The notes beneath the pieces are model-generated. The model saw only the letters and a list, made by a program, of their open reading frames with translations. It ran no database searches and was not told where the DNA came from. Source: Brassica napus (lineage: Eukaryota > Streptophyta > Magnoliopsida > Brassicales > Brassicaceae). From it: a DNA stretch of 64,000 nt. The DNA lies in assembly GCF_020379485.1 (NCBI RefSeq), contig NC_063449.1, positions 35,275,473-35,339,472 of the forward strand, in the 5' to 3' direction. Both the position numbers and the translations under genes were made by a program. Position 1 is the stretch's first letter, and each line of letters opens with the position of its first letter. Of this stretch, positions 1 through 9,848 are shown piece after piece.

Positions 1-1
1 A

Positions 2-2290
2 GATTCAACACATGCTGAACTTGTTGCAATGGCTCAAGAAGATTATAACCTGGACATGAGAACAGTGAGTGTGGAGATTAGCTACTCATTACCAGCAGAA
101 ATGATGATGGCTCCAGGCAGTCTTCCCATTCATGTTACAAGTGATAGACAAGTTCGAAACTTGCTGGAGATACTCAAAACCCATAGAGTATGTCTTTGTG
201 TATCAAGCCGCAGCAAGGTCGAAACGGTTTCAGAGAAAAGGGATATTGATGAAGCTGGTGAATGGGAAAAAGATGTTGGTGATAATGATGAAGCTGGTGA
301 ATGGGAAGAAGATGTTGGTGATGATGATGAAGCTGATGAATGTTTTGAAGATGTTGGTGATAATGAGTTTGTTGAAGATGAAAATCAAGATGGGGAGGAG
401 GAAAATGGGGAGGAGGATGCTGATAATTCTATTGTTGGTGAAACGGATCAGAATGGTGGGGATTACAGTCTTTATGGAAAGGTTCCAGATGAGGACGAGG
501 AAGATGATGATAATATTTGTTTTGAAGAAATCCAAAAGACATATGCTAAGACAAATGCTATTGAAGGAGGAAAATCGAATGGTACCAGTATCTATGTCAA
601 CCAGAGTTTTGTTAGCAAGGGTGCACTGCTTTCAGAGCTGCGGTTGGCAGCAGTGAGGGGTAAGTTTTCTTTCAGATTATACAAATCAACGAAAACTCTC
701 GTTGTGGCAACATGTCCGGTTAGCTATTGTGGATGGAAGGTCAGAGCGAGTGTCAAACATGGGACAAACACGTTTTGGGTAACAAAGTATGTGGAAAAAC
801 ATTTATGCTCAGCGGGAGACCGAATCGCTCAGCGGAGACACTGTACTCCGAAGTATGTAGGTAGTCTTTTCATTGATCGTGTTGGAATCATTGATGGGAT
901 AACTCCGCAGCATATCACTGATGCAATGAGGAACATGTTTGGCATGGCGCTTGATTACACCACTTCATACAGAGCACTGTTATATGCACAAAGATTGGTG
1001 AGAGGATCAGCAGAAGAAGGGTATTCGCGTCTGGCATCATATCTCGAGCAAATCTCCATTGCAAATCCTGATTCTATCACGGCGATAGAACTTGATTCTA
1101 TGAAAAGATTTAAGTATCTATTTCTCTCTTTTGGAGCTTCTATCAAAGGTTTTAAGTATCAGAGAAGGGTCATTGTGGTGGATGGAACTCACCTAAGTGG
1201 AAAGTATGGAGGAACTATGTTAGTTGCAGCCGCACAAGATGGCAATTTTCAGATATTCCCATTGGCTTTTGGGATCGTGGATGAGGAAGATATACCTTCT
1301 TGGGAATGGTTTTTCACAAAATTGGCTAGTTGTATATCTCATGACAAGCCTCTGGTGATAGTCTCCGACCGGCACAAGGCCATTAAAAGTGCGTGTGATA
1401 AGGTGTTTCCTTGGGCAACCCGAGGAATATGTTATTATCACCTTCAAGATAACATTGTCAAAAAGTTTAAAGGGAAACATCTCATGTACTTGGTGAAAGG
1501 GGCTGCTTATGCTCACACGGTTTACGATTTTGACCGGTACATGGCTGAGATACGGAGTGCAAACCCGGAACTTGCAACGTATTTGGAGAAAGCCGACGTC
1601 AGGCTATGGTCAAGGGTTTATTGTAAGGGGAACAGGTTCAACATAAAAACAAGCAACATTGCTGAATCTATTAATTCCGCACTGAAGCGAGCAAGAGGAT
1701 TTCCGATTACGTTCCTGCTGGAGTTCATAAGGCAGAAGTTAGGAAAATGGTATTGGAAAAGGAGACAAGATGCTTTGAGTCTCACAACTGAACATAGCGG
1801 GGGTGTTGAATACTTGCTTGCTGTTCGAGAAGAGATAGCGGGTACGATGACGGTCGAACCAATTGATGGATGGCATTTCTTTGTCAAAGGTGGCAAAATG
1901 GACTGTGTGGTTGATTTGGAACATGCAAAGTGTGATTGTGGTGTCTATGGAGTGGAGAAAATACCTTGCTCTCATGCTATAGCTGCTGGAATACATGCTG
2001 GTTTGCATATCTCCACACTTGTATGTCCACTGTACTCAAAGAATTATCTGTATGCAGGATACTCAGAGAATATATATCCTATCGTGTCACAACATATTGA
2101 GGAACGAGAATGCTTTCCTCCAGAACTAAAGCGTGGTCGGGGGAGACCGAAGAAATCAAGATGGCAATCTTGGTTGGAGCTATCTAGGATGAGAGGACAC
2201 AAACCCAGGAAGAAACACAGGGCACGGAGATGCTCAAACTGCAAGGAAACTGGCCATACGAAACCACAATGTACACAACCAGTTGACTAG
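2..2290 (+). CDS. MuDR/MURA-type MULE transposase, N-terminus truncated by window edge
   Basis: This is the transposase of a Mutator-like element, which binds the terminal inverted repeats and cuts and joins DNA in the nucleus. From the ATG at 29 it is 753 residues, but the frame is open back to base 2, so the true start is probably upstream. Order seen: a conserved N-terminal module (about residues 15-60); a highly acidic tract (65-170) containing a tandem 13-residue repeat; the MuDR DUF region (about 195-285); and the MULE catalytic domain (about 380-480). The likely catalytic triad is D385 (VVDGTHL), D447 (VSDRHKAI) and E546 (NIAESINSA). A SWIM zinc finger follows (C635, C637, C647, H649), then a CCHC zinc knuckle near the C-terminus (C735, C738, H743, C748). 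No stop or frameshift is visible, so this copy could still make a transposase. It converges on the Ulp1-like gene. Confidence 0.9.
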   Translation, partial: DSTHAELVAMAQEDYNLDMRTVSVEISYSLPAEMMMAPGSLPIHVTSDRQVRNLLEILKTHRVCLCVSSRSKVETVSEKRDIDEAGEWEKDVGDNDEAGEWEEDVGDDDEADECFEDVGDNEFVEDENQDGEEENGEEDADNSIVGETDQNGGDYSLYGKVPDEDEEDDDNICFEEIQKTYAKTNAIEGGKSNGTSIYVNQSFVSKGALLSELRLAAVRGKFSFRLYKSTKTLVVATCPVSYCGWKVRASVKHGTNTFWVTKYVEKHLCSAGDRIAQRRHCTPKYVGSLFIDRVGIIDGITPQHITDAMRNMFGMALDYTTSYRALLYAQRLVRGSAEEGYSRLASYLEQISIANPDSITAIELDSMKRFKYLFLSFGASIKGFKYQRRVIVVDGTHLSGKYGGTMLVAAAQDGNFQIFPLAFGIVDEEDIPSWEWFFTKLASCISHDKPLVIVSDRHKAIKSACDKVFPWATRGICYYHLQDNIVKKFKGKHLMYLVKGAAYAHTVYDFDRYMAEIRSANPELATYLEKADVRLWSRVYCKGNRFNIKTSNIAESINSALKRARGFPITFLLEFIRQKLGKWYWKRRQDALSLTTEHSGGVEYLLAVREEIAGTMTVEPIDGWHFFVKGGKMDCVVDLEHAKCDCGVYGVEKIPCSHAIAAGIHAGLHISTLVCPLYSKNYLYAGYSENIYPIVSQHIEERECFPPELKRGRGRPKKSRWQSWLELSRMRGHKPRKKHRARRCSNCKETGHTKPQCTQPVD
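245..361 (+). repeat. Coding 39-bp tandem repeat in acidic tract of the transposase
   Basis: Three imperfect 39-bp units encode GD..DEAGEWE.DV-type acidic blocks. The length is a multiple of three, so copy-number change keeps the frame. Confidence 0.7.
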
Positions 2291-2735
2291 TTGTCCAGAC
2301 GACCTAAATTTAAGTCGTCCAGTCTTGATTACCCGTCCAGACGACTAAATTTTTAGTCGTCCAGTGTATTTTATTTTTAGACGACCTTCTACTAAGTCGT
2401 CCAGTGTATTTTATTTTTAGACGACCTTCTACTATCTCTTCAAGTGTATTTTATTTTTAGACGACCTTCTACTAAGTCGTCCAGTGTATTTTATTTTTAG
2501 ACGACCTTCTACTATCTCTTCAAGTGTATTTTATTTTTAGACGACCTTCTACTATCTCTTCAAGTCGTCCAAACCTTCTAGACGACTTATTTGTAAGTCG
2601 TCCAGTTGGAAAACCTTCCAGACGACTTATAATAAGTCGTCCAAACCTTCTAGACGACTTATTTGTAAGTCGTCCAAACCTTCTAGACGACTTATTTCTT
2701 CCAGACAACTTATATATTTACAAATCTATACAAAG
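2291..2735. repeat. Palindrome cluster with five 40-bp tandem units at the MULE gene convergence
   Basis: Between the 3' ends of the two MULE genes the DNA is built of AAGTCGTC / GACGACTT half-sites. A 40-bp unit starting AGTGTATTTTATTTTTAG recurs at 2363, 2403, 2443, 2483 and 2523. Units end either in CTACTAAGTCGTCC or in CTACTATCTCTTCA. More AAACCTTCTAGACGACTTAT-type copies follow to about 2700. ORFs read through this block are repeat artefacts. Confidence 0.85.
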
Positions 2736-2847
2736 ACAAGCTGAAATACAAATACTTCGCTTGTTAAAAAAAGACAAGCTGAAATACAAATACTTCGCTT
2801 GTTAAAAAAAGACAAGCTGAAATACAAATACTTCGCTTGTTAAAAAA
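2735..2847. repeat. 38-bp tandem repeat, three copies
   Basis: GACAAGCTGAAATACAAATA... starts at 2735, 2773 and 2811. The block lies just downstream of the Ulp1-like gene's stop codon, so it would be part of that gene's 3' UTR. Confidence 0.85.
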
Positions 2848-3599
2848 TCATGTTCAAATGCTAATCATACATGCCCACGAACTTATCACCATCCACATTT
2901 TCTTTCAGATGCTGATCAACAAGCTCCTTCCATATATCCACCGCCATATTATCCCTCATTTTCTTCGCGTTGCACCTAGCAAAGTCTTTAGGGTCAAAGG
3001 AGACCCCAAGAGCATGACATTCAATGTACTTTACAGCGTACACGCCACAATCACCATTGTTGGCCGTGGGTACACCTTTCAGCGGTCTCTCATATGTGTA
3101 TGGCTCCAACCCGTATTTGACCCGTATTTCGTCGGTGGCTGCGCACTCAACAAGCAGATAAGGGACCATCTGGAGAAAAGGCTCCATTATCGCATCCCAT
3201 GCGTCTGGTACACTAGATGAAGGTATGCTGTCCCAGACGACTATGTGCCTCTTAGGGATCGATATCCAAATAGCAACCCAATGCTTGTCGTCCAAGTTCA
3301 CTGGCGCATAGATATCATCAATGTCCTCCCCCCACTTCTTGTTTGATTGGCAAAATGAAGGTATTGATCCGTCATAAAAATCGACGCCCCACCAGGTAGA
3401 ACTCTTCCTAAACCTTTGTGATCAGGTTCCGATGTTTTGAAGAGCTGATACTGCTCTCTCCAAGACTGGGAAAAGTTGTGATCCAGGAAGCACATTCGCT
3501 CGCTCCTGAAAGCTTGTGGGTTCTCCTGATACCTCTGCCTTAGCACATTAATCCAAGCATCTATATGCTGCATATTAAATATAACAAGTTAGAAGTTAC

Positions 3600-3725
3600 C
3601 AGACGACTTAAATATAAGTCGTCTACGTGGTCGTCCAAGTAGACGACTTTCCAGACGATTTATCTTTAAGTCGTCTGGAAAGTAGTCTACTTGGACGACT
3701 TTGTAGACGACTTAAATCGTGTGCA
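3600..3725. repeat. Palindrome cluster in Ulp1-gene intron
   Basis: The intron between the exon at 3829-3736 and the last exon is nearly all AAGTCGTC/GACGACTT half-sites facing each other, for example ACTTAAATATAAGTCGTC and ATTTATCTTTAAGTCGTC. A transcript would fold into hairpins. Confidence 0.8.
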
Positions 3726-4204
3726 GAAGACTTACGCAGTCTTCCAGCCATCCTCTGGCTGTCCGGAGGAAGTGGTACCACCTTGTTGGTGATGTACGTG
3801 GTTTGTCCTCGGTCTTAGTTAAATAATGACTGCAAACAAAAAAGCAATCAGTTTTGGACGACTAAATCAAGCTATTATGGGTAAAGCAATCACTTACGGA
3901 TCAGTTTTCAACCAATCAGCGAGTTCCTTCAACTTCTCTTTGTTTACTGGCGGAAATGGATTATAGGCCGCCACTTTATCTTTTTTTTTCTCTGCCGTAT
4001 AAGGAGAACTCACAGTGGGAGCAGGTTTCTTCGCTCGTTTGCTCTTTGCACGCTTGTCCAATACAACCAGGCTCGGTTCTGAAACTGGATCGCTTGGCTC
4101 GGTGGAAGCTTTATCCTCCGGCAAGATCTTATTTACCGAGTTCGCCTCGGTTGCTGTATCCTCCGGCAACCATCTCTGCAATAAAAGTTGCACACAAGTT
4201 AACT

Positions 4205-4375
4205 ATCGACGACTTAAATAAAAGTTGTCTGGACGACTAGTTGACCCTGGACGACTTAAAATTAAGTCTTCCATGGTCAACTAGTCGTCCAGACAACTTA
4301 CGTTTAAGTCGTCCAGGGTCAACTAGTCGTCCAGACAACTTTTACAGTCGTCTGGACAACTAGTTAACCCTGGAT
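4205..4375. repeat. Palindrome cluster in Ulp1-gene intron
   Basis: Repeated GTCGTCCAGACAACTT and GTCGTCTGGACAACTA units separated by GTTGACCCTGGA spacers. They lie between the inferred exons 4388 and 4175. Confidence 0.8.
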
Positions 4376-5139
4376 TTGATACTAACCTCTTTGATTTGAG
4401 GAGGCTGTTTCTTTTGAGGAGGAGGCTGTTTCTTTTGAGGAGGAGGAGGCTGCTGCTGTTTCTTTTGAGGAGGAGGAGGCTGCTGTTTGGTTTGATGAGG
4501 AGGAGGCTGGTTACTAACCACGGTTTCATTGGCATGAGGGGTAGCCTGTTTGTTTCTACCCCCGGTTTCTTTGGCAAGAGGGGTAGGCTGTTTATCTTGA
4601 GGGGTAGCCTGATTGGTTAGAGGTGGAGGGGTAGCCTGATTGGTGACACCAACCTTCTTCTCCACAGCTTCCAATCTATCAGACAACTTCCTAAACTCCC
4701 TCATGCACTTATTAAACCCTTTTTTCATGCAGTCAGCTACGCCCTTGAACATAATTTCCAACTCCTCTCTGGTCACCCCTCTAGCCTCTTCTCTAGCCTC
4801 TTCACTAGCCACTTTAGGAGCCTCTTTACGAGCTTTCTTCCGAGGTCTTGGATTGTCTTCCTCCTCCTCCTCCTCCTCCAACACAACCATCTCTTTGGCC
4901 TTCTTCGATGGAGTCACAACCTTAGGTTTTGTATTGACCTTAGTACCAGTGACTTCCCAGCAATCCATGGTCCACTTCCACGGTCTCCGCTCATACATGA
5001 CTTTAATGATGTTCTCCGCGGGCAGGTCCTCAACCTCAGAGTCCCATTTTGGCCACATTTCACTAATGTCCTTCTCAACAAAGTTGATCACGCGGGTCTG
5101 CAGTAAATAGAAGAATCGAGTTAGATATTTGAAAAAAAT

Positions 5140-5385
5140 ACTAAATAGACGACTTAATTATAAGTCGTCTACTAAGTCGTCCAGCTGGAAGACCTTCCAG
5201 ACGACTTATAATAAGTCGTCTAATAAGTCGTCCAGATGGAAGACTTTCCAGACGACTTAATTAAGTCGTCCGATAAGTCGTCCAGCTGGGAAGACTTTCC
5301 AGACGACTTATTATAAGTCGTCCGATAAGTCGTCCAGCTGGACGACCTTCCAGACGACTTATAATAAGTCGTCTGCGCAGTCTTT
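5140..5385. repeat. Palindrome cluster in Ulp1-gene intron
   Basis: Four or more imperfect units of about 55 bp of the form TAAGTCGTCCAGCTGGAAGA plus CTTTCCAGACGACTTA. This is the longest dense cluster inside the gene. Confidence 0.8.
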
Positions 5386-6280
5386 TGGATTGAAGTAAAT
5401 ACCTGACTCAAGATAGCAGCTTTCATTGATCTGCGGCCTCTGCTGCCCTCGTAAGCCAGTATCGGTGGAGACGGACTGTCTGCTCTGGGACCACCAATAC
5501 TAGCACCAATTCCGGCATAGCTGTGTACGTCCAGACCTGAAGAACTTGTATAAACCCATCCACGGTGTAACAGCCAGCAATTTCTTTGTTCCACAAAGAG
5601 TCCATCAGCACCTTAAACGCGACTCTCCCCCATGGATAATTCTCAAACCGTTCTAAATCCATCACTAGCCTTGCCAGAGTAGATCGTGTAGCGGTTGAAA
5701 ACTTTCTCCCTTCAATGAATCCAGTGAAGATGGAGAGGTACGCGAGCCGCTTGCGATCTTCCCTGGACCAATCCCCGCATCTCTTCAGTGCTGCTATTAT
5801 CTGATCAGTAGTTGGCCCAGCTTCCAGATGAACTCCCAGCATCCCCCAGAAAGAAACCATCTCTGGGGTAACGTCACATTTTGGTGTCTCAAGGTCCTCG
5901 ATGTACTCGCAGTTTAGACCAGTGAGGTTTTCAAACTCTAACAGTGAAAACCTCAAAGGTTCTGGACCAACGAGAGACCACATCTCATACTTCTTCTTAA
6001 TGTCCAGCTTGAAACTGAGCATGTAGTGAACCAGCCTTGAAGCCCAACCAAATCCCTGCTCCTTGAACTTGATGAAAACTCCCAAACTCGACTCCTTGAG
6101 CTCTTCAAATTCGTCATCAGTAAGAGCTTTCCTAAGAGCAGTATGCAACTTGCTGTTATCCGTATGATACGAAATGCTATTGTGGGCTTCTGGCTCTTCC
6201 CCTGATGTGTATAACCTACGGGGGAGTTCTGGAATATCCATCCTTTTTGTCTGCAAAATAATCAAAGACAACAATATAAG

Positions 6281-6390
6281 TCCAGACGACTTATAATTAA
6301 GTCGTCTGGAAAGTCTTCCAAATGGACGACTTATATTTAAGTCATCTACTAAGTCGTCCAGTTGGAAGACTTTCCAGACGACTTAAATTA
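6281..6390. repeat. Palindrome cluster in first Ulp1-gene intron
   Basis: GACGACTTATAATTAAGTCGTC and relatives fill the first intron. The donor of exon 1 (ACTTGTAAGT) sits right at the edge of a half-site. Confidence 0.75.
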
Positions 6391-6434
6391 CTTACAAGTC
6401 TTCCAGTCGCAGAAGGAGTTGGAGTACTCGTCAT

Positions 6435-6960
6435 TGCGGTTATAGATCTGAAAAAATAAACGTGAAACGGTGAGAATGAGTAAATTGATAGAGACAACGT
6501 TTTATGTTCATCTTTTCCTCGAGATTGATGACTTAGCGGCGTTAGGGTTTACAGAGAAACGGCGCTAAGGTTTACAGAGAAGAAGCGGCGGCGCTAAGGT
6601 TTACAGAGAAGAAGCGGCGGCGCTAGTGTTTAGAGGAAGCGGCGGTGAGAACGTTGGTGACCACGGTGGCGAGGGCGGCGGTTTGTTCGGAAATAGTGGA
6701 AGCGGCGGCGCTAGGGTTTAGAGGAATCGGCGGCGCTAGGGTTTAGAGGAATCGGCGGCGCTAGGGTTAGAAGAAGCTGCGGCGACAACGGTGAGATAGA
6801 TAGCCGACGTTGAGAACGATGGTTTGTTCGGAAATCGTGGGAATTCGAAATCGCCTTTGAGAGAGAACTGTTAGGGTTTCTGAATTTCGCGAAAAATGAA
6901 ACAAAAAAAATAAAAATCACCTTATATATTGGGTAAATAATCCGGTTAGCTTTAAAAGTA
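6435..6960 (-). promoter_or_regulatory. 5' leader/promoter region of the Ulp1-like gene with GGCGGCGCTAGGGTTT repeats
   Basis: Upstream of the putative ATG lies a GC-rich block of direct repeats (GCGGCGGCGCTAGGGTTTAG and variants, about 6535-6790), then AT-rich DNA. On the gene strand the repeats read CTAAACCCTAGCGCC and contain AAACCCTA, the telo-box motif common in plant promoters. A promoter role is inferred from position. No clear TATA box was chosen. Confidence 0.4.
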
Positions 6961-6989
6961 CATTGGTAAACTTTAAGGTTTGGTCCGGT

Positions 6990-7520
6990 TTAGACGACTT
7001 ATTCTGGCTGATAATGTACAACAGACGACTTAATATTTAGTCGTCTGTTTTCAGACGACAAAATATTAAGTCGTCCTAAACCCTAAAATGAACCCCTAAA
7101 CTAAAATGACTAGATTAACTAACTAACCACGTTATAAAATCAAATTATACTTAAATAGTGTTTACTATACACAGAAATGAACACGCATAAGTAATTTTAA
7201 AATTTTTCAAAAACGGTTTTAATGCTTTTCAAAATCTAACCCTAAGAACACATACAATACTACAACATATGTTGATGAAACATAAACTTAAGAATATCAT
7301 GACTCACTAGTTTCACTCATCTATGCTGAAAACAATTGAAATTTGTTATATCTTAATTTATACCTCCTAAGACATATGTTAATTACATAATTCCCATTTT
7401 TCACTTATCAAAATATTTTTTACAAAATATTTAAATTATGTTTAAGACTAACTGTCCAGACGACTTTCAGTTAAGTCGTCTGGACGACTTATTTTCAAGT
7501 CGTCTAAACAGACGACTTGC
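6990..7520. repeat. Scattered MULE palindromes near the right end
   Basis: Copies of GACGACTTA/TAAGTCGTC occur at about 6992-7075 and as a tight cluster at about 7449-7520 (AGTTAAGTCGTCTGGACGAC). About 370 bp of AT-rich DNA without coding signal lies between. The last cluster directly abuts the terminal segment at 7521-7680. Confidence 0.75.
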
Positions 7521-7680
7521 GAGGGGTAGAAACGTAAAAAAAAATTCCGTTTTCTTGTTTGGTCACAAGGGGATAGTTGTAATTTCAATAGCCTTTTAGG
7601 TTACTTTTGCCTTTGACCCAAGTTGGGGTATTGTTTTGGGTTTGACTCCAAGTTTTGAGTCACACTTGGCAATTCTCCCT

Positions 7681-8860
7681 AAATATAATCTTTCAACTTT
7701 AAACTTTTAATTATCAAACCCAAATTCTAATATATCTAAGTTGCAATTATATTGAAAGCAAATCATAAACAACAAAACCATTTATATAATCCTAAACTAT
7801 GAAAGGGACTTGACAACATTTTGTGACCTATCTATGCGCTCTCTTGTCATACGTTATGACAACAAAAAAATAAAAACAAATTTGTAAAAAATCTCATTGG
7901 CTACTACTTTCACACAAGGATTGACAAATATTCATTCCTGTCCATTGGATTACACTTTAATCGAATGGACCATATCTTCATTTTCATCTGTTTTTCTTCT
8001 CTCCTCTCGATCTCTCATCTTAATACTCTCAATCTCTCCATAGCTTCTCTCAATCTCTGGACGAAATTGGTAAAATCAAGCTCAATCTATCATCACTTGT
8101 GTCTTCTTCTTTATCTACATTGTTTATCTCTCAATCTCTCATCACTTGTGTCTTCTTCTTCTTTGTCCCTACATGAACATGAAGTTTGGGTGGAAGAAGA
8201 CAAAAACGAAGCTCATGGCTTGGAGGAAAACGACGACAGTGAAGCGCAGGAGCTGTGGCGAAGGAGGCGCTGAAGCGGAGGTGGAGGCGCGGCAGACTCG
8301 TCTCGGTCAAGCTCTCTGTTGGCTTCACCTACTCACCACCTTCACAGGTCAACCCACTTCGCCTTCCTCTTATCTCTGTTCTCTCGTTCTCTTCATCTTC
8401 TTATATATTTGTAATTGGTTTTGTTTTTTTTTTTCAGATCTGAGAAGCAGCAGTGATGAAACAGGAAAGAGAAGCAGTGGTGTGACAGAGAGTGTCTCCG
8501 GTTAAGGGTGGTGCGTTGGTGATGCAAAAGCCGTTGGTGGTGCAAAAGCAGTTGGTGGTGCGGCGATGGTGTGACAGAGCGGCGCTGTGAGATCCGGTTA
8601 GGCCGAGGAGGCGGCTTGAAGCTTGAAGATTAGGTTTAGTATTTTTTTCTGGTTTTACTTCTTCTTCTTTTTTTAATTCTGGTTTAGTTTGTCAACCGGA
8701 TTTAATTGTAAACCAAACTTTTATTTGTAAACCAAATTCAATTATTTTGTAAAAAAAAATCAATGTATTATATATTTCCATTGTATTTTGTGATTTATAA
8801 TTTTTTAATTTTTAATAATGTCAAAAATAGTGAAAATTATATATTTTTAAAAATATTTTT
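7681..8860. other. Intergenic, no gene supported; CT-rich direct repeats
   Basis: AT-rich DNA, then a CT-rich stretch (about 7960-8170) with the direct repeat CATCACTTGTGTCTTCTTCT at about 8090 and 8138, then GGTGGTGC-rich sequence (8500-8600). The open frames here are repetitive and do not resemble a protein I know. It may be transposon sequence linked to the CACTA end at 9072. Confidence 0.4.
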
Positions 8861-9072
8861 CAAAACATCTGCGAGGAAACTGTGTTTCATAAATCTATTG
8901 CAAATTTGCGAGGAACCATTTTCCATTGCAATTTGCAACGAACCCTTTTCCGTCGCAAATTTGCAACAAATCGTCTTCCGTTGCAAATTTGCGTGGAAAC
9001 GTTTTCCCTTGCAAATTTGCAAGGGAATTGCGAGAATTTATTCCCTTGCAACAAATTTGTTTTCTTGTAGTG
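8860..9072. mobile_element. CACTA-type transposon terminus with TTGCAAATTTGC subterminal repeats
   Basis: The segment ends in ...TTTTCTTGTAGTG at 9072, which on the minus strand is CACTACAAGAAAACAAATTT, a CACTA-type terminus. The 200 bp before it hold about six spaced copies of a TTGCAAATTTGC-like palindrome with GGAAACGTTTTCC-like spacers, as expected of subterminal transposase-binding repeats. The opposite terminus was not found to the left, so the element is truncated or its left end is too degraded to see. Confidence 0.6.
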
Positions 9073-9848
9073 TTTGTGAATTGGAATCTGATGTGACATC
9101 ACCAGGAAGGAGAAAACTTTTATATATATATATAGATATCATCCTTTGTCCATCCCCTTTTGATTGCATTGGAGGAAAAAAGAAACAAGCAGAAAACTAA
9201 GACCTATCTATAAATTATGTTCAAATAACAAGAAAAACATTCAAAACAGTGACATAACAACCAATAAAAAATGATGAATGTAAAGTAAGCATACATTGAA
9301 TGTTAAAGATATATTGCTAATCAAAAAAGAATGCAGGGGGGATTTAATAATTGTTAAAAATTTCAAGTGACATTAATCAATGATAGAGCTGGAGAAACAT
9401 GACACCCATGAGTTCTCTCTCCCGGGTTCAAGCTCAACCCGTTTAAAAGAGACACGTGTCGCATCCACAAAAACCAACTTTGTGAACTGGAATCTGATGT
9501 AACATCACCAGGAAGGAAAAAACTTTTATATATATATATATATATCATTCTTTGTCCATCCCCTTTTGATTGTATCGGAGGAAAAAAAAACAAGCAGAAA
9601 ACTAAGACCTATCCATAAACTATGTTCAAATAACAAGAAAAACATTCAAAACAGTGACATAACAACCAATAAAAAATGATGAAGGTAAAGTAAGCATACA
9701 TTTAATGTTAAAGATATATTGCTAATCAAAATAGAATGCATGGGGGATTTGATGATTGTTAAAAATTTCAAGTGACCTTAATCAATGATAGAGCTGGAGA
9801 AACATGACACCCATGAGTTCTCTCTCCCGGGTTCAAGCTCAACCCGTC
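9073..9848. repeat. ~406-bp tandem duplication (two copies)
   Basis: The block from 9073 (TTTGTGAATTGGAATCTGAT) recurs from 9479 (TTTGTGAACTGGAATCTGAT). Similarity continues through the AT microsatellite and the GGGTTCAAGCTCAACCCG motif, to about 9441 and about 9848. Copies differ by scattered substitutions and a few small indels. The first copy starts exactly where the CACTA terminus ends. Confidence 0.85.

Larger units (their letters stand above)
2861..6434 (-). pseudogene. Ulp1-family cysteine protease gene of the MULE (DUF1985 + Ulp1 domain), spliced, two frame breaks
   Basis: Transposon-borne gene resembling SUMO/ubiquitin-like protein proteases (C48). A likely start is the ATG at 6434 (MTSTPTPSAT). 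Inferred exons on the minus strand: 6434 to about 6390, 6250 to about 5400, about 5097-4388, 4175-3897, 3829-3736, and about 3560-2861. Acceptors end in CAG, and donors such as GTAAGT at 3896 and 3735 are good. Splicing 3897 to 3829 restores a proline codon across the junction, which supports the model. Exon 2 encodes a DUF1985-like domain (LSFKLDIKKKYEMW...LTGLNCEY). Exon 3 is acidic and lysine-rich, with a Pro/Gln/Lys tail. The last exon carries the Ulp1 core: catalytic His in DKHWVA, Asp in VVWDS, Cys in NNGDCGVYAVKY. The Gln usual before that Cys motif is not seen (VPTANNGDCG). Reading frames switch near 5511 and near 3385, each consistent with loss of one base, so this copy is probably dead. 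Introns and flanks are packed with the MULE palindrome. Confidence 0.75.
1..7680. mobile_element. Mutator-like element (MULE) carrying MuDR transposase and Ulp1-protease gene; left end outside window
   Basis: A transposase gene (+) and a Ulp1-like gene (-) converge, and both are surrounded by the same short palindromes. The right end is placed near 7680. There, on the minus strand, the sequence begins AGGGAGAATTGCCAA and runs through about 180 bp of unique terminal sequence, in the style of plant MULE terminal inverted repeats. The left terminus lies before base 1, so neither the paired inverted repeat nor the 9-bp target duplication can be tested. Transposase plus Ulp1 protease is known from Arabidopsis Kaonashi (KI) MULEs. 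Assignment to that group rests on gene content. Confidence 0.75.

Noticed and set aside
230..535. 101-codon ORF on the minus strand within the transposase
   Set aside because: Antisense of the acidic GAT/GAA repeats; Ile/Phe/Thr-rich with no homology. Shadow of the real gene.
2520..2805. ORFs with LDDLFVSRP or SSRRFGRL repeats
   Set aside because: Direct translations of the GTCGTC/GACGAC palindromes, not proteins.
4396..5110. Plus-strand ORFs opposite Ulp1 exon 3
   Set aside because: Leu/Arg/Ser-rich antisense of a Pro/Gln/Lys-rich exon.
2291..7520. Palindrome arrays considered as a CRISPR array
   Set aside because: Plant nuclear DNA; units are inverted, variable in spacing and inside introns; no unique spacers or cas genes.
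7965..8505. Possible small gene in the CT-rich block
   Set aside because: Low-complexity Ser/Leu frames with direct repeats; no domain, no convincing splice or start context.
9380..9445. GGGTTCAAGCTC motif as a tRNA B-box
   Set aside because: No paired A-box or tRNA arms; it belongs to the 406-bp duplicated repeat.
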